DNA of 64,000 nt from Arenimonas sp. Its GTDB lineage: Bacteria > Pseudomonadota > Gammaproteobacteria > Xanthomonadales > Xanthomonadaceae. The translations under genes were made by a program, and so were the position numbers. The notes below the pieces were generated by a model. It ran no database searches and had not been told where the DNA came from. It saw nothing but the letters and a program-made list of their open reading frames with translations. The stretch lies in contig NZ_JALHQI010000004.1 of NCBI RefSeq assembly GCF_022842045.1, forward strand, positions 1-64,000. Direction: 5' to 3'. Numbering within the stretch: the first letter of the stretch is position 1; the number at the start of each line of letters is the position of its first letter. Of the stretch, positions 34,248 through 43,130 are shown one piece after another.

Positions 34248-35258
34248 TCAGGCGCCCTTGGTCCACTTGCCCAGCGCGGCCAGGCCGTTGGCCTTGGCGC
34301 GGGCATAGACGGTCTGCTGCGCGGCGGCAAGGTTGCCGACCAGGTCCTTCGACCACAGCTGCAGCGCGGCCGACTGCATGGCGCGGCCGTAGCTGAAGCT
34401 CAGCGGCCAGGGCTTGGCACCCAGCCGGTTCATGGCGTCGAGGTGGGCGGTGGCGTCGTCGTCGCTCTGGCCGCCCGACAGGAACACGATGCCCGGCAGG
34501 GTCGCCGGCACGGCCGACTTCAGGCAGCGCAGGGTCATCTCGGCGACGTCCTCGACGCTGGCCTGCTCCGGGCAGTCCTTGCCGGAGACGACCATCGAGG
34601 CCTTCAGGATGGTGCCCTCGAGCATGATGTTGTGCTCGTACAGCGCGCCGAACAGCGAGCGCAGGGTCACTTCGGTGATCTCGTAGCAGGTGTCGATGTC
34701 GTGCTCGCCGTCCATCAGCACTTCCGGCTCCACCATCGGCACGATGCCGGCTTCCTGGCAGAGCGCGGCGTAGCGGGCCAGGGCGTGGCAGTTGGCCTCG
34801 ATGCAGGTGCCCGACGGCGCGTCCTCGCCGATGGTGATCACGGCGCGCCACTTGGCGAACTTGGCGCCCAGCTTGGCGTATTCCTTCAGGCGGTCGCGCA
34901 GGCCGTCCAGGCCTTCGGTGACCAGCTCGCCCGGGAAGCCCGCCAGCGGCTTGGCGCCCAGGTCGACCTTGATGCCCGGCAGGATGCCGTTGTCCATCAT
35001 GACCTTGGTGAAGGGCACGCCGGCCTTGGTGCTCTGGCGCAGGGTCTCGTCGTACAGGATGGCGCCCGAGATGTAGTCACCCAGCTTCGGGGTGGTCAGC
35101 AGCATCTCGCGGTAGGCGCGACGGTTCTCTTCCGTGCACTCGATGCCGACGCCGTCGAACCGCTTCTTGATGGTGGCGGTGGACTCATCGATGGCGATGA
35201 TGCCCTTGCCCGGGGCCACCATGGCCTGGGCGATTTCGGCGAGTTGGTCGATGCTCAT
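34248..35258 (-). CDS. fba: Fructose-bisphosphate aldolase, class I
   Basis: A 336-residue class I (Schiff-base) aldolase that splits fructose 1,6-bisphosphate. It resembles animal-type class I enzymes: KGIIAIDESTATIKKRF, KWRAVITIGEDAPS, VEPEVLMDGEHD, the catalytic lysine in LEGTILKASMV, and FLSGGQSDDDATAHLDAMN. Most bacteria rely on class II enzymes; class I aldolase is typical of Xanthomonadaceae. It is the last gene of the gap-pgk-HAD-pyk-fba series on the minus strand, 60 nt after pyk. I use fba as a generic symbol. Confidence 0.92.
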   Translation of the reverse strand: MSIDQLAEIAQAMVAPGKGIIAIDESTATIKKRFDGVGIECTEENRRAYREMLLTTPKLGDYISGAILYDETLRQSTKAGVPFTKVMMDNGILPGIKVDLGAKPLAGFPGELVTEGLDGLRDRLKEYAKLGAKFAKWRAVITIGEDAPSGTCIEANCHALARYAALCQEAGIVPMVEPEVLMDGEHDIDTCYEITEVTLRSLFGALYEHNIMLEGTILKASMVVSGKDCPEQASVEDVAEMTLRCLKSAVPATLPGIVFLSGGQSDDDATAHLDAMNRLGAKPWPLSFSYGRAMQSAALQLWSKDLVGNLAAAQQTVYARAKANGLAALGKWTKGA

Positions 35259-35318
35259 GGACGGGTTCCCGGGGGTTGGCTGAGAGGGGCCGCATTATAG
35301 CCCAACCGGGAACCTGCC

Positions 35319-36785
35319 TCAGAGCTCGCCGAGGCCTTCGGCGGTGCCGTTGGGGCCGACCTTGAGCAGGCGCAGGGTGTTGGTGGCGCCGTGGAGTTCC
35401 ATGTGGTCGCCGCTGGTGATGATCACCCGGTCGTCCTCGGCCAGCAGGCCGGCCTGGAACAGCTGGCGGATGGCGCCGCGCGCGGCCTCGCGGGTGGCCA
35501 GGCCGGTGCTGTCGAAGTTCACCGGGAAGACATCGCGAATCATCGCCATGCGCCGGCGCGCGCCGTCGTGGCGGGACAGGCCGTAGATCGGCACCGACGA
35601 GCGGAAGCGCGACAGGTAGCGGGCGGTGCCGCCGGACTCGGTCAGGGCGATGATCGCGCGCACCTGGATGTGTTCGGCCAGGAACATGCTGGCCATGGCG
35701 ATGGCCTGGTCGGCGGCCTGCAGGTTGCGCGGCGCCTTCTCGAAATCGGTGTCGTGGTCGAACTGGCGCTCGGCGCCCAGGCAGATGCGCACCATCGCCT
35801 CGACCGCCTTGACCGGGTAGTTGCCCGAGGCGGTCTCGGCCGAGAGCATCACCGCGTCGGTGCCGTCGATGACCGAATTGGCCACGTCCAGCACCTCGGC
35901 CCGGGTCGGGATGGGGTTGTCCACCATCGACTGCAGCATCTGCGTCGCCGTGATCACCACCCGGTTGTGCTCGAGCGCGGTCTTGATGATTTTCTTTTGC
36001 AGGCCCGGCAGTTCGGCGTCGCCGATCTCGACGCCCAGGTCGCCGCGGGCCACCATCACCACGTCCGAGGCGATGGTGATCTCGACCAGGTTCTCGATGG
36101 CTTCGGCGCGCTCGATCTTCGCCACCAGGAAGGCGTCGCTGCCGGCGGCGCGGGCCAGGGCGCGCGCCTCGTCCATGTCGGCGGCCGAACGGCAGAAGGA
36201 CACGGCCAGGAAATCGACGCCGAGCTTGGCCGCGATCTCGATGTGCTCCTTGTCCTGGTCGGTGAGCGCCCCCAGCGACAGGCCGCCGCCGAGGCGGTTG
36301 AGGCCCTTGCGGTTCGACAGCACGCCGTCGGTGAGCACGCGGGTATGGATGTTCGCGCCCTCGACCGCGGTGACCTCGACCGCCATCAGGCCGTCGTCGA
36401 GCAGCAGCGTGTCACCCGGGTGGACGTCGTGGACCAGGCCCAGGTAGCTGACGCCGACCTGGCGGGCATCGCCCGGCGGCGCGTCGGCGCGGCAGACCAG
36501 GGTGAAGTCCTGGCCGGCCTTGAGCAGCACCTTGTCCTCTTCGAACTTCTCGATGCGGATCTTCGGGCCCTGCAGGTCGGCCAGGATGCCGACCTCGCGG
36601 CCAGCGCGCGCCGCGGCCTCGCGCACCGCGGCGACGCGGGCGGCGTGGTGGGCCGGCGTGCCGTGCGAGAAATTGAGTCGCACCACGTTGACGCCGGCGC
36701 GCACCAGCTCGTCGAGCACGCCGGGGGCGTCGGTGGCGGGGCCGAGGGTGGCGAGGATCTTGGTGCGGCGCAGGGCGTGGCTCAT
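35319..36785 (-). CDS. pyk: Pyruvate kinase
   Basis: Converts phosphoenolpyruvate and ADP to pyruvate and ATP. 488 residues. Signatures: TKILATLGPATD, VRLNFSHGTPAHH, DLQGPKIRIEKF, LLDDGLMAVEV, VAKIERAEAIENL, VMVARGDLGVEIG, and the allosteric domain with IALTESGGTARYLSRFR. The start ATG at 36785 is the first codon of the frame. It lies 78 nt after the HAD gene, same strand, within the glycolytic cluster. Confidence 0.96.
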   Translation of the reverse strand: MSHALRRTKILATLGPATDAPGVLDELVRAGVNVVRLNFSHGTPAHHAARVAAVREAAARAGREVGILADLQGPKIRIEKFEEDKVLLKAGQDFTLVCRADAPPGDARQVGVSYLGLVHDVHPGDTLLLDDGLMAVEVTAVEGANIHTRVLTDGVLSNRKGLNRLGGGLSLGALTDQDKEHIEIAAKLGVDFLAVSFCRSAADMDEARALARAAGSDAFLVAKIERAEAIENLVEITIASDVVMVARGDLGVEIGDAELPGLQKKIIKTALEHNRVVITATQMLQSMVDNPIPTRAEVLDVANSVIDGTDAVMLSAETASGNYPVKAVEAMVRICLGAERQFDHDTDFEKAPRNLQAADQAIAMASMFLAEHIQVRAIIALTESGGTARYLSRFRSSVPIYGLSRHDGARRRMAMIRDVFPVNFDSTGLATREAARGAIRQLFQAGLLAEDDRVIITSGDHMELHGATNTLRLLKVGPNGTAEGLGEL

Positions 36786-36863
36786 GGGTTTCGCGGAAAT
36801 CGTTGGGCTATCGGTGCCACGCTAGCACACCGGCGTGACCACGCTGCACGACCCGGGCGCGGC

Positions 36864-37502
36864 TCAGGCGCGGAACAGCCCCGGCAGTTCCGCGGGCGTC
36901 GCCACCAACCGCGTGGCGCCGGCGCGGCGCAGCTCGGCTTCGCCGCCGAAGCCCCAGAGCACGCCCACCGAGTCCATGCCGTGGTGCCTGGCGCCGTCGA
37001 TGTCCATGTGCCGGTCGCCGATCATCCACGCGCCCTCGGGCGACAGGGCCAGCCGCTGCAGCGCTTCCGCGATCAGCTCGGGCTTGTGGCTAAGGCGACC
37101 GCAGTGCGTCGCGCCGATCACGTCCTCGAAGGCGTGGCCGAACGGCAGGTGGTTGATGATCTTGCGCGCATGCGGCTCGTTCTTGGCGGTGACCACGGCC
37201 AGCCGGTGGCCGGCCGCGGACAGCGCCAGCACGGCCTCGCCAATGCCTTCGTAGAGGTCGTGCTCGGCCCAGCCGTGGGTCTCGAAACGGTCGCGGTAGT
37301 GCTGCACGGCCGCCTCGGTGCGGGCCGCGTCGTTCAGCAGTGGCCCGAAGCTGTCGCGCAGCGGCGGGCCGATCCAGCGGCGCAGCGCCGCGTCGTCGGG
37401 CACCGGTTCGCCCAGCTGCTGCAGCGCGTGCGCGACGCAGCGGGTGATGCCGACCGCGGAGTCGATCAGGGTGCCGTCGAGATCGAAGAAGATCGTCGCC
37501 AT
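36864..37502 (-). CDS. HAD-superfamily phosphatase, phosphoglycolate-phosphatase-like
   Basis: A 212-residue HAD subfamily IA enzyme. Motif I is FFDLDGTLIDSA with nucleophile Asp and acid/base Asp, motif II is VVTAKNEPHA, motif III lysine is in LSHKPELI, and motif IV is MIGDRHMDIDGA. The start ATG at 37502 overlaps the pgk stop (TGATG), giving coupling. Its position between pgk and pyk fits a housekeeping 'metabolite repair' phosphatase, for example for phosphoglycolate or 4-phosphoerythronate produced by side reactions. That role is inference from context. Confidence 0.88.
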   Translation of the reverse strand: MATIFFDLDGTLIDSAVGITRCVAHALQQLGEPVPDDAALRRWIGPPLRDSFGPLLNDAARTEAAVQHYRDRFETHGWAEHDLYEGIGEAVLALSAAGHRLAVVTAKNEPHARKIINHLPFGHAFEDVIGATHCGRLSHKPELIAEALQRLALSPEGAWMIGDRHMDIDGARHHGMDSVGVLWGFGGEAELRRAGATRLVATPAELPGLFRA

Positions 37503-38677
37503 CAGCCCGCGCGCGCCTTCAGCGCCGCGACCGCCGGCAGCTCCTTGCCTTCGCAGAACTCGAGGAAGGCGCCGCCGCCGGTGGAGATGTAGCTGATGCC
37601 GGCCTCGACGCCGTACTTGTCGACCGCGGCCAGGGTGTCGCCGCCGCCGGCGATCGAGAACGCGGCGGAGTCGGCGATGGCGCGGGCCAGGGTCTCGGTG
37701 CCCTTGCCGAAGGCGTCGAACTCGAACACGCCGACCGGGCCGTTCCAGATCACGCTGCCGGCCTTCCGGATCATGCCGGCATAGCGCGCGGCGGTTTCGG
37801 GGCCGATGTCGAGGATCATGTCGTCCGGGCCGACCTCGGAGACCGGCTTCACCGTGGCGGGCGCGTCGGCGGCGAAGGCCGGTGCGACCACCACGTCGGT
37901 CGGCACCGGGATGTCGGCGCCGCGGGCCTTGGCGTCGGCCATGATCTGGCGCGCAGTGTCGAGCAGGTCGGCCTCGCACAGCGACTTGCCCACCGGGTGG
38001 CCCATCGCGGCGATGAAGGTGTTGGCGATGCCGCCGCCGACGATCAGCTGGTCCACCTTCGACACCAGGTTCGAGAGCAGCTCGAGCTTGGTGCTGACCT
38101 TCGAGCCGGCGACGATCGCGATCAGCGGGCGCGCCGGCGCCAACAGGGCCTTGGCCAGCGCGTCGAGTTCGGCCATCAGCAGCGGGCCGCCGCAGGCGAC
38201 CTTGGCGAAGCGGATGGCACCGTGGGTGGAGGCCTGGGCGCGGTGGGCGGTGCCGAAGGCGTCCATGACGTAGACGTCGCAGAGCGCGGCGTACTTCTTC
38301 GACAGCGCTTCGTCGTCGGACTTCTCGCCGACGTTCATGCGGCAGTTCTCGAGCAGCACCAGCTGGCCGGGCTGCACCTGCACGCCGTCCACCCAGTCCT
38401 TCACCAGCGGCACGTCGCGGCCCAGCAGCTCGCCCAGGCGGGCGGCGACCGGCGCCAGCGAATCCTCCTGCGTCCACACGCCCTCCTTGGGACGGCCCAG
38501 GTGCGAGGTGACCATCACCGCGGCGCCCTTCTCCAGCGCCAGCCGGATCGTCGGCAGGGCGGCGGTGATGCGCTGTTCGGAGGTGATCACGCCGTCCTTG
38601 ACCGGCACGTTGAGGTCTTCGCGGATCAGCACGCGCTTGCCGGCCAGGTCGAGGTCGGCCATGCGAAGGAGGGTCAT
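37502..38677 (-). CDS. pgk: Phosphoglycerate kinase
   Basis: Transfers phosphate from 1,3-bisphosphoglycerate to ADP. 391 residues. Signatures: [69 protein letters not shown] and the C-terminal [11 protein letters not shown]. Start ATG at 38677 has AGGAGGG-like context just after; five further codons downstream there is another Met, but the first gives the usual N-terminus. It is coupled to the HAD gene downstream. gap lies upstream beyond an oppositely oriented gene pair. Confidence 0.95.
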   Translation of the reverse strand: MTLLRMADLDLAGKRVLIREDLNVPVKDGVITSEQRITAALPTIRLALEKGAAVMVTSHLGRPKEGVWTQEDSLAPVAARLGELLGRDVPLVKDWVDGVQVQPGQLVLLENCRMNVGEKSDDEALSKKYAALCDVYVMDAFGTAHRAQASTHGAIRFAKVACGGPLLMAELDALAKALLAPARPLIAIVAGSKVSTKLELLSNLVSKVDQLIVGGGIANTFIAAMGHPVGKSLCEADLLDTARQIMADAKARGADIPVPTDVVVAPAFAADAPATVKPVSEVGPDDMILDIGPETAARYAGMIRKAGSVIWNGPVGVFEFDAFGKGTETLARAIADSAAFSIAGGGDTLAAVDKYGVEAGISYISTGGGAFLEFCEGKELPAVAALKARAG

Positions 38678-38765
38678 GGGTGGCTCCGGGAACGGGGAAG
38701 ACCGGCATTTTCCCCCGCCCGGCGCACCCGGGGCAAACCCGGCGGCGGCCGTGGGAGAATGCGGC

Positions 38766-39326
38766 ATGCCCGACCTGTCCCCGCCCCTGCCCGTCCTGGA
38801 AAGCGAGCGCCTGCGCCTGCGGCCGATGCGCGCCGGCGACGTGGACGACGTGTTCGCGCTCTACAGCTCGCCCGAAGTCACCCGCTTCTGGAGCTTCGCG
38901 GCCTGGACCGAGCGCGCCCAGGCCGAGGCCTGGCTGGCCGAGCGCATTCCCTGGGGACCCCCCTCGGTGTACGGCTGGGCCGTGGCCGACCGCCGCGACG
39001 ACCGGTTCATCGGCACGGCCTCGCTGTTCGCGCTGGCCGGGCCGATGCACCGGGCGGAACTGGGCTACTCGCTGCTGCCCTCCCGGCAGGGCCAGGGCCT
39101 GGCCAGCGAAGCGGTGCGGCTGGCGCTGGCGCACGCCTTCGACGTACTCGGGCTGGAGCGCATCGAGGCCGACGTGGATCCGCGCAACCTGGCCTCCTGC
39201 CGGCTGCTCGAGAAGCTGGGTTTCCAGCGCGAGGGCGTGCTGCGAAATCGCTGGCGCGTGGGCGGCGAGTTCTCCGACTCGGTGATCTTCGGCCTGCTGC
39301 GGCACGAATACGTGGGCGCCGCATGA
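38766..39326 (+). CDS. GNAT (RimJ/RimL-like) N-acetyltransferase
   Basis: A 186-residue acetyltransferase. [19 protein letters not shown] opens the domain, followed by [20 protein letters not shown] (acetyl-CoA pyrophosphate loop QGQGLA) and [18 protein letters not shown]. These are RimJ/RimL-type features; the substrate could be a ribosomal protein, antibiotic or small amine. The TGA overlaps the next ATG by four bases (ATGA), coupling it to the Sua5 gene. It diverges from pgk. Confidence 0.85.
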   Translation: MPDLSPPLPVLESERLRLRPMRAGDVDDVFALYSSPEVTRFWSFAAWTERAQAEAWLAERIPWGPPSVYGWAVADRRDDRFIGTASLFALAGPMHRAELGYSLLPSRQGQGLASEAVRLALAHAFDVLGLERIEADVDPRNLASCRLLEKLGFQREGVLRNRWRVGGEFSDSVIFGLLRHEYVGAA

Positions 39327-40288
39327 GCACGCTGGAACAGGCTCTGGCTGCCCTGCGCGCCGGCGAAGCGATCGGGCTGCCGACGGAGACCGTCTACGGC
39401 CTCGCCGCCGACGCCTCGCGACCCGAGGCGGTGCGCAGGATCTTCGCGCTCAAGGGCCGGCCCGCCGACCATCCGCTGATCGTGCACGTGGCCGGCGCGG
39501 AGCAGCTCGATGACTGGGCGCTCGACATTCCCGCGGCGGCGCGTGCACTGGCCGCGCGCTTCTGGCCCGGGCCGCTGACCCTGATCCTGCGCAAGCAGCC
39601 GCAGGTGCCCGACGAAGTCACCGGCGGCCAGGCCACGGTCGGCCTGCGCTGCCCCGCGCATCCGCTGGCGCTGGCGCTGCTGCGCGCCTTCGGTGGCGGC
39701 CTCGCGGCGCCGTCGGCCAACCGCTTCGGCCGCATCAGCCCGACCACCGCCGCGCACGTGCGCGAGGAGTTCGGCGGTGCCGTGCCGGTCGTGCTCGACG
39801 GCGGCGAATGCGAGGTCGGCATCGAAAGCACCATCCTTGATTTGTCCGGCGCGACGCCGCGCATCCTGCGCCCCGGCCGGATTTCGCAGGCGGAGCTGGA
39901 GTCCGTGGCCGGCCCGGTCGAAGCCGGTGCCGACGCGCACAGCCCGCGCGCCTCGGGCACGCTTGAAGCCCACTACGCGCCGCGCACGCCGCTGCTGATG
40001 CTGGCGCGCGCCGCGCTGACGTCCGAAGCGACGGAACAGCAGGCGCTGGGAAAGCGCGTGGCGGTGCTGGCGCGCGGCACGCTGCCGGCCGGCGTCGAAG
40101 GACTCGCCCTGCCCGCCGACGCACTGGGCTACGCCCACGGCCTCTACGCCGGCCTGCGCGAGCTGGACGCCCGCGGCGTCAACCTGCTGCTGGCCGAGCG
40201 CCCGCCCGAGGGCGAAGCCTGGCTGGCCGTGCACGACCGCCTGCGCCGCTCGGCCGCCGGCGCCGGGCTCGCCGATGACGCACCTTGA
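39323..40288 (+). CDS. L-threonylcarbamoyladenylate synthase (Sua5/YciO/YrdC family)
   Basis: Makes threonylcarbamoyl-AMP for the t6A37 modification of ANN-decoding tRNAs. 321 residues, so this is the long Sua5 form. The YrdC domain (~5-190) has GLPTETVYGLAADA, IFALKGRPADHPLIVH, RFWPGPLTLIL, VGLRCPAHPLALALL and PSANRFGRISPTTA. The C-terminal Sua5 domain (~205-320) begins after SPRASGTLEAHYAPRTPL. ATG at 39323 overlaps the GNAT stop. Xanthomonadaceae often also carry a short TsaC; I cannot tell whether this is the only copy. Confidence 0.92.
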   Translation: MSTLEQALAALRAGEAIGLPTETVYGLAADASRPEAVRRIFALKGRPADHPLIVHVAGAEQLDDWALDIPAAARALAARFWPGPLTLILRKQPQVPDEVTGGQATVGLRCPAHPLALALLRAFGGGLAAPSANRFGRISPTTAAHVREEFGGAVPVVLDGGECEVGIESTILDLSGATPRILRPGRISQAELESVAGPVEAGADAHSPRASGTLEAHYAPRTPLLMLARAALTSEATEQQALGKRVAVLARGTLPAGVEGLALPADALGYAHGLYAGLRELDARGVNLLLAERPPEGEAWLAVHDRLRRSAAGAGLADDAP

Positions 40289-40381
40289 AGCAACCGCTTC
40301 TTTGACGCGGATTCACGCGGATAACCGCGGATAGTCCAAGCAATTGGAGTGGATTTCCGCCCGACCGCGATGCCCGCCATG

Positions 40382-40409
40382 AAAAAGCCCCGGCGCGGGG
40401 CCGGGGCTT
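40382..40409 (-). terminator. Rho-independent terminator of gap
   Basis: On the minus strand: AAGCCCCGG, 7-nt loop, CCGGGGCTT, then TTTTT. It ends 23 nt after the gap stop codon. The adjacent ~40309-40335 stretch has several GCGGAT units related to the 41-bp inverted repeat near 12.9-13.1 kb. Confidence 0.88.
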
Positions 40410-40432
40410 CGGGGTGACGCGATGTCGCGGGA

Positions 40433-41446
40433 TTACTTGGCGGCCATCAGCGCCAGGGTGGTGTCGAGCATGCGGTTCGAGAAGCCCCACTCGTTGTCGT
40501 ACCACGAGCAGACCTTCACCAGCGTGCCGCCCATGACCTGGGTCAGGGTGCTGTCGTAGACCGAGCTGTGCGGGTCGTGGTTGAAGTCGATCGACACCAG
40601 CGGCTTGGTGTTGAAGCCGAGGATGCCCTTGAGGCGTCCGTCGCTGGCTTCCTTGATCACGGCGTCGATTTCTTCCTTCGTGGTGCTGCGCGCGGCCACG
40701 TACGACAGGTCGACCACCGAGACGTTGATGGTCGGCACGCGCATCGAGAAGCCGGTGAGCTTGCCGTTGAGTTCCGGCAGCACCAGGCCGACCGCGGCGG
40801 CGGCGCCGGTCTTGGTCGGGATCTGCGACTGGGTGGCCGAGCGGGCGCGGCGCAGGTCGCTGTGGAAGACGTCGGTGAGCACCTGGTCGTTGGTGTAGGC
40901 GTGGATGGTGGTCATCAGGCCGTGCACCATGCCGATCTTCTCGTGCAGCACCATGGCCAGCGGCGCCAGGCAGTTGGTGGTGCAGGAGGCGTTCGAGATG
41001 ACGGTGTCGGCGGCCTTCAGGCTGCCGTGGTTGACGCCGAAGACGATGGTGTTGTCCACGTCGCTGCCGCCCGGGGCGGAGATGATCACTTTCTTGGCGC
41101 CGGCCGCGAGGTGCGCCGAGGCCTTGGCCTTCGAGGTGAACAGGCCGGTGCACTCGAGCACCACGTCCACGCCCAGCGCGCCCCAGGGCAGCTTGGACGG
41201 GTCGCGCTCGGCGCACACCTTGATGCGGTCGCCGTTGACGATCAGGTCGCCGCCATCCACCGATACCGTGCCCGGGAACTTGCCGTGGGCGGTGTCGTAC
41301 TGGGTCAGGTGCGCATTGGTCTCGGCATCGCCCAGGTCGTTGATGGCCACGATGGTGATTTCGTGGTTGCGCTTGGCTTCGTACAGCGCGCGCAGGATGT
41401 TGCGGCCGATGCGGCCGTAGCCATTGATGGCGACCTTGATGGACAT
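40433..41446 (-). CDS. gap: Glyceraldehyde-3-phosphate dehydrogenase, type I
   Basis: NAD-dependent oxidation and phosphorylation of glyceraldehyde 3-phosphate. 337 residues. The N-terminal [15 protein letters not shown] binds NAD, the catalytic cysteine is in [13 protein letters not shown], and the usual [14 protein letters not shown] closes the protein. ATG at 41446 is preceded by GGAGC; the longer frame is rejected. It is transcriptionally separated from pgk by the GNAT-Sua5 pair on the other strand and has its own terminator, so it is not in one operon with pgk. Confidence 0.96.
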   Translation of the reverse strand: MSIKVAINGYGRIGRNILRALYEAKRNHEITIVAINDLGDAETNAHLTQYDTAHGKFPGTVSVDGGDLIVNGDRIKVCAERDPSKLPWGALGVDVVLECTGLFTSKAKASAHLAAGAKKVIISAPGGSDVDNTIVFGVNHGSLKAADTVISNASCTTNCLAPLAMVLHEKIGMVHGLMTTIHAYTNDQVLTDVFHSDLRRARSATQSQIPTKTGAAAAVGLVLPELNGKLTGFSMRVPTINVSVVDLSYVAARSTTKEEIDAVIKEASDGRLKGILGFNTKPLVSIDFNHDPHSSVYDSTLTQVMGGTLVKVCSWYDNEWGFSNRMLDTTLALMAAK

Positions 41447-41537
41447 GGGGGCTCCTGGTGCCGGCGACGGGCCGGGGGTGGGTGGAAAGCCCGGCATTTT
41501 AGCAACCCCGGGCGCCCGGCACGACCCGGCGGGCGAT

Positions 41538-41551
41538 TTGACCCACCTCAA
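41538..41551 (+). promoter_or_regulatory. FNR/CRP-family-like box upstream of ompW
   Basis: TTGACCCACCTCAA conserves both TTGA...TCAA half-sites of the FNR/Anr consensus (TTGA-N6-TCAA). It sits about 57-70 nt before the ompW ATG. With TAGGAC (41571-41576) as -10, the box would be centred near -39, close to the -41.5 of class II FNR sites. It could also serve the divergent gap promoter. ompW is a known FNR target in E. coli. Confidence 0.5.
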
Positions 41552-41607
41552 ATGCCACCGCCGCCCCCGGTAGGACACTGGCGCCAGTTCCCCACTGGAG
41601 TAGTCCC

Positions 41608-42231
41608 ATGCGCCTTTCCACCCGTTTCGCCCCGCTGGCCGCCCTGGCGGCCCTGGCCCTCGCCCCCGCCGCCATGGCCCAGGAGGCCGGCGACTGGACC
41701 TTCTCGGTCGGCGTCCATGGGGTCGACCCGGCCTCCGACAACGGCACGCTGGCCGGCGGCGCCCTGGCCACCGACGTCGGCAGCGACTGGCGCCCGACGA
41801 TCACCGCCGAGTACTTCTTCAGCCCGCGCCTGGGCCTGGAAGTCCTGGCCTCCCTGCCCTTCGAGCACGACATCCGGCTCAACGGCGCCTCCTCCGGCTC
41901 CACCAAGCACCTGCCGCCGACCGTGACCTTGCAGTACCACTTCGAAGGCAGCCAGCGGATCAAGCCCTTCATTGGCGCCGGCCTGAACTACACGCTCTTC
42001 TTCGAGGAAGAAACCCGTGGCCCGCTGGCGGGCACGGAGCTGGAACTCGACGACTCGCTGGGCCTTGCCGCCCACGCCGGCGTCGACTTCGCCATCGGCA
42101 AGGCCAAGTGGCTGCGCGTGGATGCCCGCTGGATCGACATCGACGCCGACGTGAAGGTCAACGGCGCCGACGTCGGCACCGTGGACATCGACCCGGTGGT
42201 GTACGGCGCCGCCTTCGTCTGGGCTTTCTGA
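41608..42231 (+). CDS. ompW: OmpW-family outer-membrane protein
   Basis: A 207-residue eight-stranded beta-barrel porin. The signal peptide ends at APAAMA (about residue 24). Alternating amphipathic strands, [20 protein letters not shown], and the final aromatic residue in GAAFVWAF (Phe C-terminus, recognised by the BAM complex) are all typical of OmpW. OmpW responds to oxygen supply and stress and moves small hydrophobic molecules. TGGAG lies before the ATG, and an FNR-like box lies upstream. Confidence 0.92.
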   Translation: MRLSTRFAPLAALAALALAPAAMAQEAGDWTFSVGVHGVDPASDNGTLAGGALATDVGSDWRPTITAEYFFSPRLGLEVLASLPFEHDIRLNGASSGSTKHLPPTVTLQYHFEGSQRIKPFIGAGLNYTLFFEEETRGPLAGTELELDDSLGLAAHAGVDFAIGKAKWLRVDARWIDIDADVKVNGADVGTVDIDPVVYGAAFVWAF

Positions 42232-42266
42232 GCCCGTCGTGATAGCCGGACTCATCGCCGCTGGCG

Positions 42267-42272
42267 TAAAGT
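42267..42272 (+). promoter_or_regulatory. -10-like element just before the S1/P1 nuclease gene
   Basis: TAAAGT lies 8 nt before the ATG and no ribosome-binding site is visible, as for dusB and thiS. Consistent with a leaderless start. Confidence 0.35.
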
Positions 42273-42280
42273 CGGCGGCC

Positions 42281-43108
42281 ATGAAGAGAACCTTTTCCGC
42301 CCTCATCCTCCTGGCGCTTTGCGGCCAGGCCCTGGCCTGGAGCAAGCAGGGCCACCAGCTGGTCGGCGAGCTGGCGGAGCGTGAGCTCTCGCCGGCCGCG
42401 CTGGCCGAGGTCCGCCGCCTGCTGGAAGGCGAACCCAACCCCACCCTGGCCGGCGTTTCGGTCTGGGCCGACGAGATCCGCGCCGAAAGCCGCACCACCG
42501 GCAACCCGCTGGGCGAACTCAGCAGCCGCTGGCACTACGTCAACTTCCCCGGCGAAGGCTGCGATTACCAGCCGGCGCGCGACTGCCCCGGAGGCAATTG
42601 CGTCATCGGTGCCATCAACGCCCAGGCCGCGATCCTGGCCGACCGCAGCCGCAGCGACGAGGACCGGCGCAACGCGCTCAAGTTCGTCGTGCACTTCGTG
42701 GGCGATGCGCACCAGCCGATGCACGCCGGGTTCGCGCACGACCGCGGCGGCAACAACTTCCAGGTCAACTACCGCGGCAAGGCGCGGCCCGAAGGCCAGG
42801 GCACCAACCTGCACGGCGTCTGGGATTACTGGATCCTGCAGAGCGCCGGGCTGGACAACGCCGGCTACGTCGAGAAGCTGCTGAGGTCGCCGGTGCCGGC
42901 CGACCCGGCCATCGACGCGCTGAATCCCGCACTGGCCTGGACGCTGGAATCCTGCCGCCTGATCGCCAGCGAACAGGCTTACCCGCCCAAGCGCCGCCGC
43001 AACCTCGGCGACGCCTACCTCGACAAGCACCGCCCCACCGCCGAGCGCCGCATCCGCCAGGCCGGCGACCGCCTGGCCCGGTTGATCAACGACGCGCTCG
43101 CCCCCTGA
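42281..43108 (+). CDS. Exported S1/P1-family nuclease
   Basis: A 275-residue zinc-dependent nuclease acting on single-stranded nucleic acids or 3'-nucleotides. The signal peptide ends at GQALA, which makes Trp the first mature residue (WSKQGH). In S1/P1 nucleases the N-terminal Trp and the His five residues later are zinc ligands, so the cleavage site is well supported. Other ligands: D in VWADEIR, H in RWHYVNF, HFVGDAHQPMH, and H/D in LHGVWD. The start ATG is 42281. It probably serves phosphate or nucleotide scavenging. Confidence 0.92.
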   Translation: MKRTFSALILLALCGQALAWSKQGHQLVGELAERELSPAALAEVRRLLEGEPNPTLAGVSVWADEIRAESRTTGNPLGELSSRWHYVNFPGEGCDYQPARDCPGGNCVIGAINAQAAILADRSRSDEDRRNALKFVVHFVGDAHQPMHAGFAHDRGGNNFQVNYRGKARPEGQGTNLHGVWDYWILQSAGLDNAGYVEKLLRSPVPADPAIDALNPALAWTLESCRLIASEQAYPPKRRRNLGDAYLDKHRPTAERRIRQAGDRLARLINDALAP

Positions 43109-43130
43109 AGTGCACGAGGAGCCGCCAGGC

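Noticed and set aside
43110-43130. GTG start at 43110 for the CoA-transferase
   Set aside because: The ATG at 43131 has AGGAG nine bases upstream, while the GTG lies at the end of the preceding gene with no ribosome-binding site.
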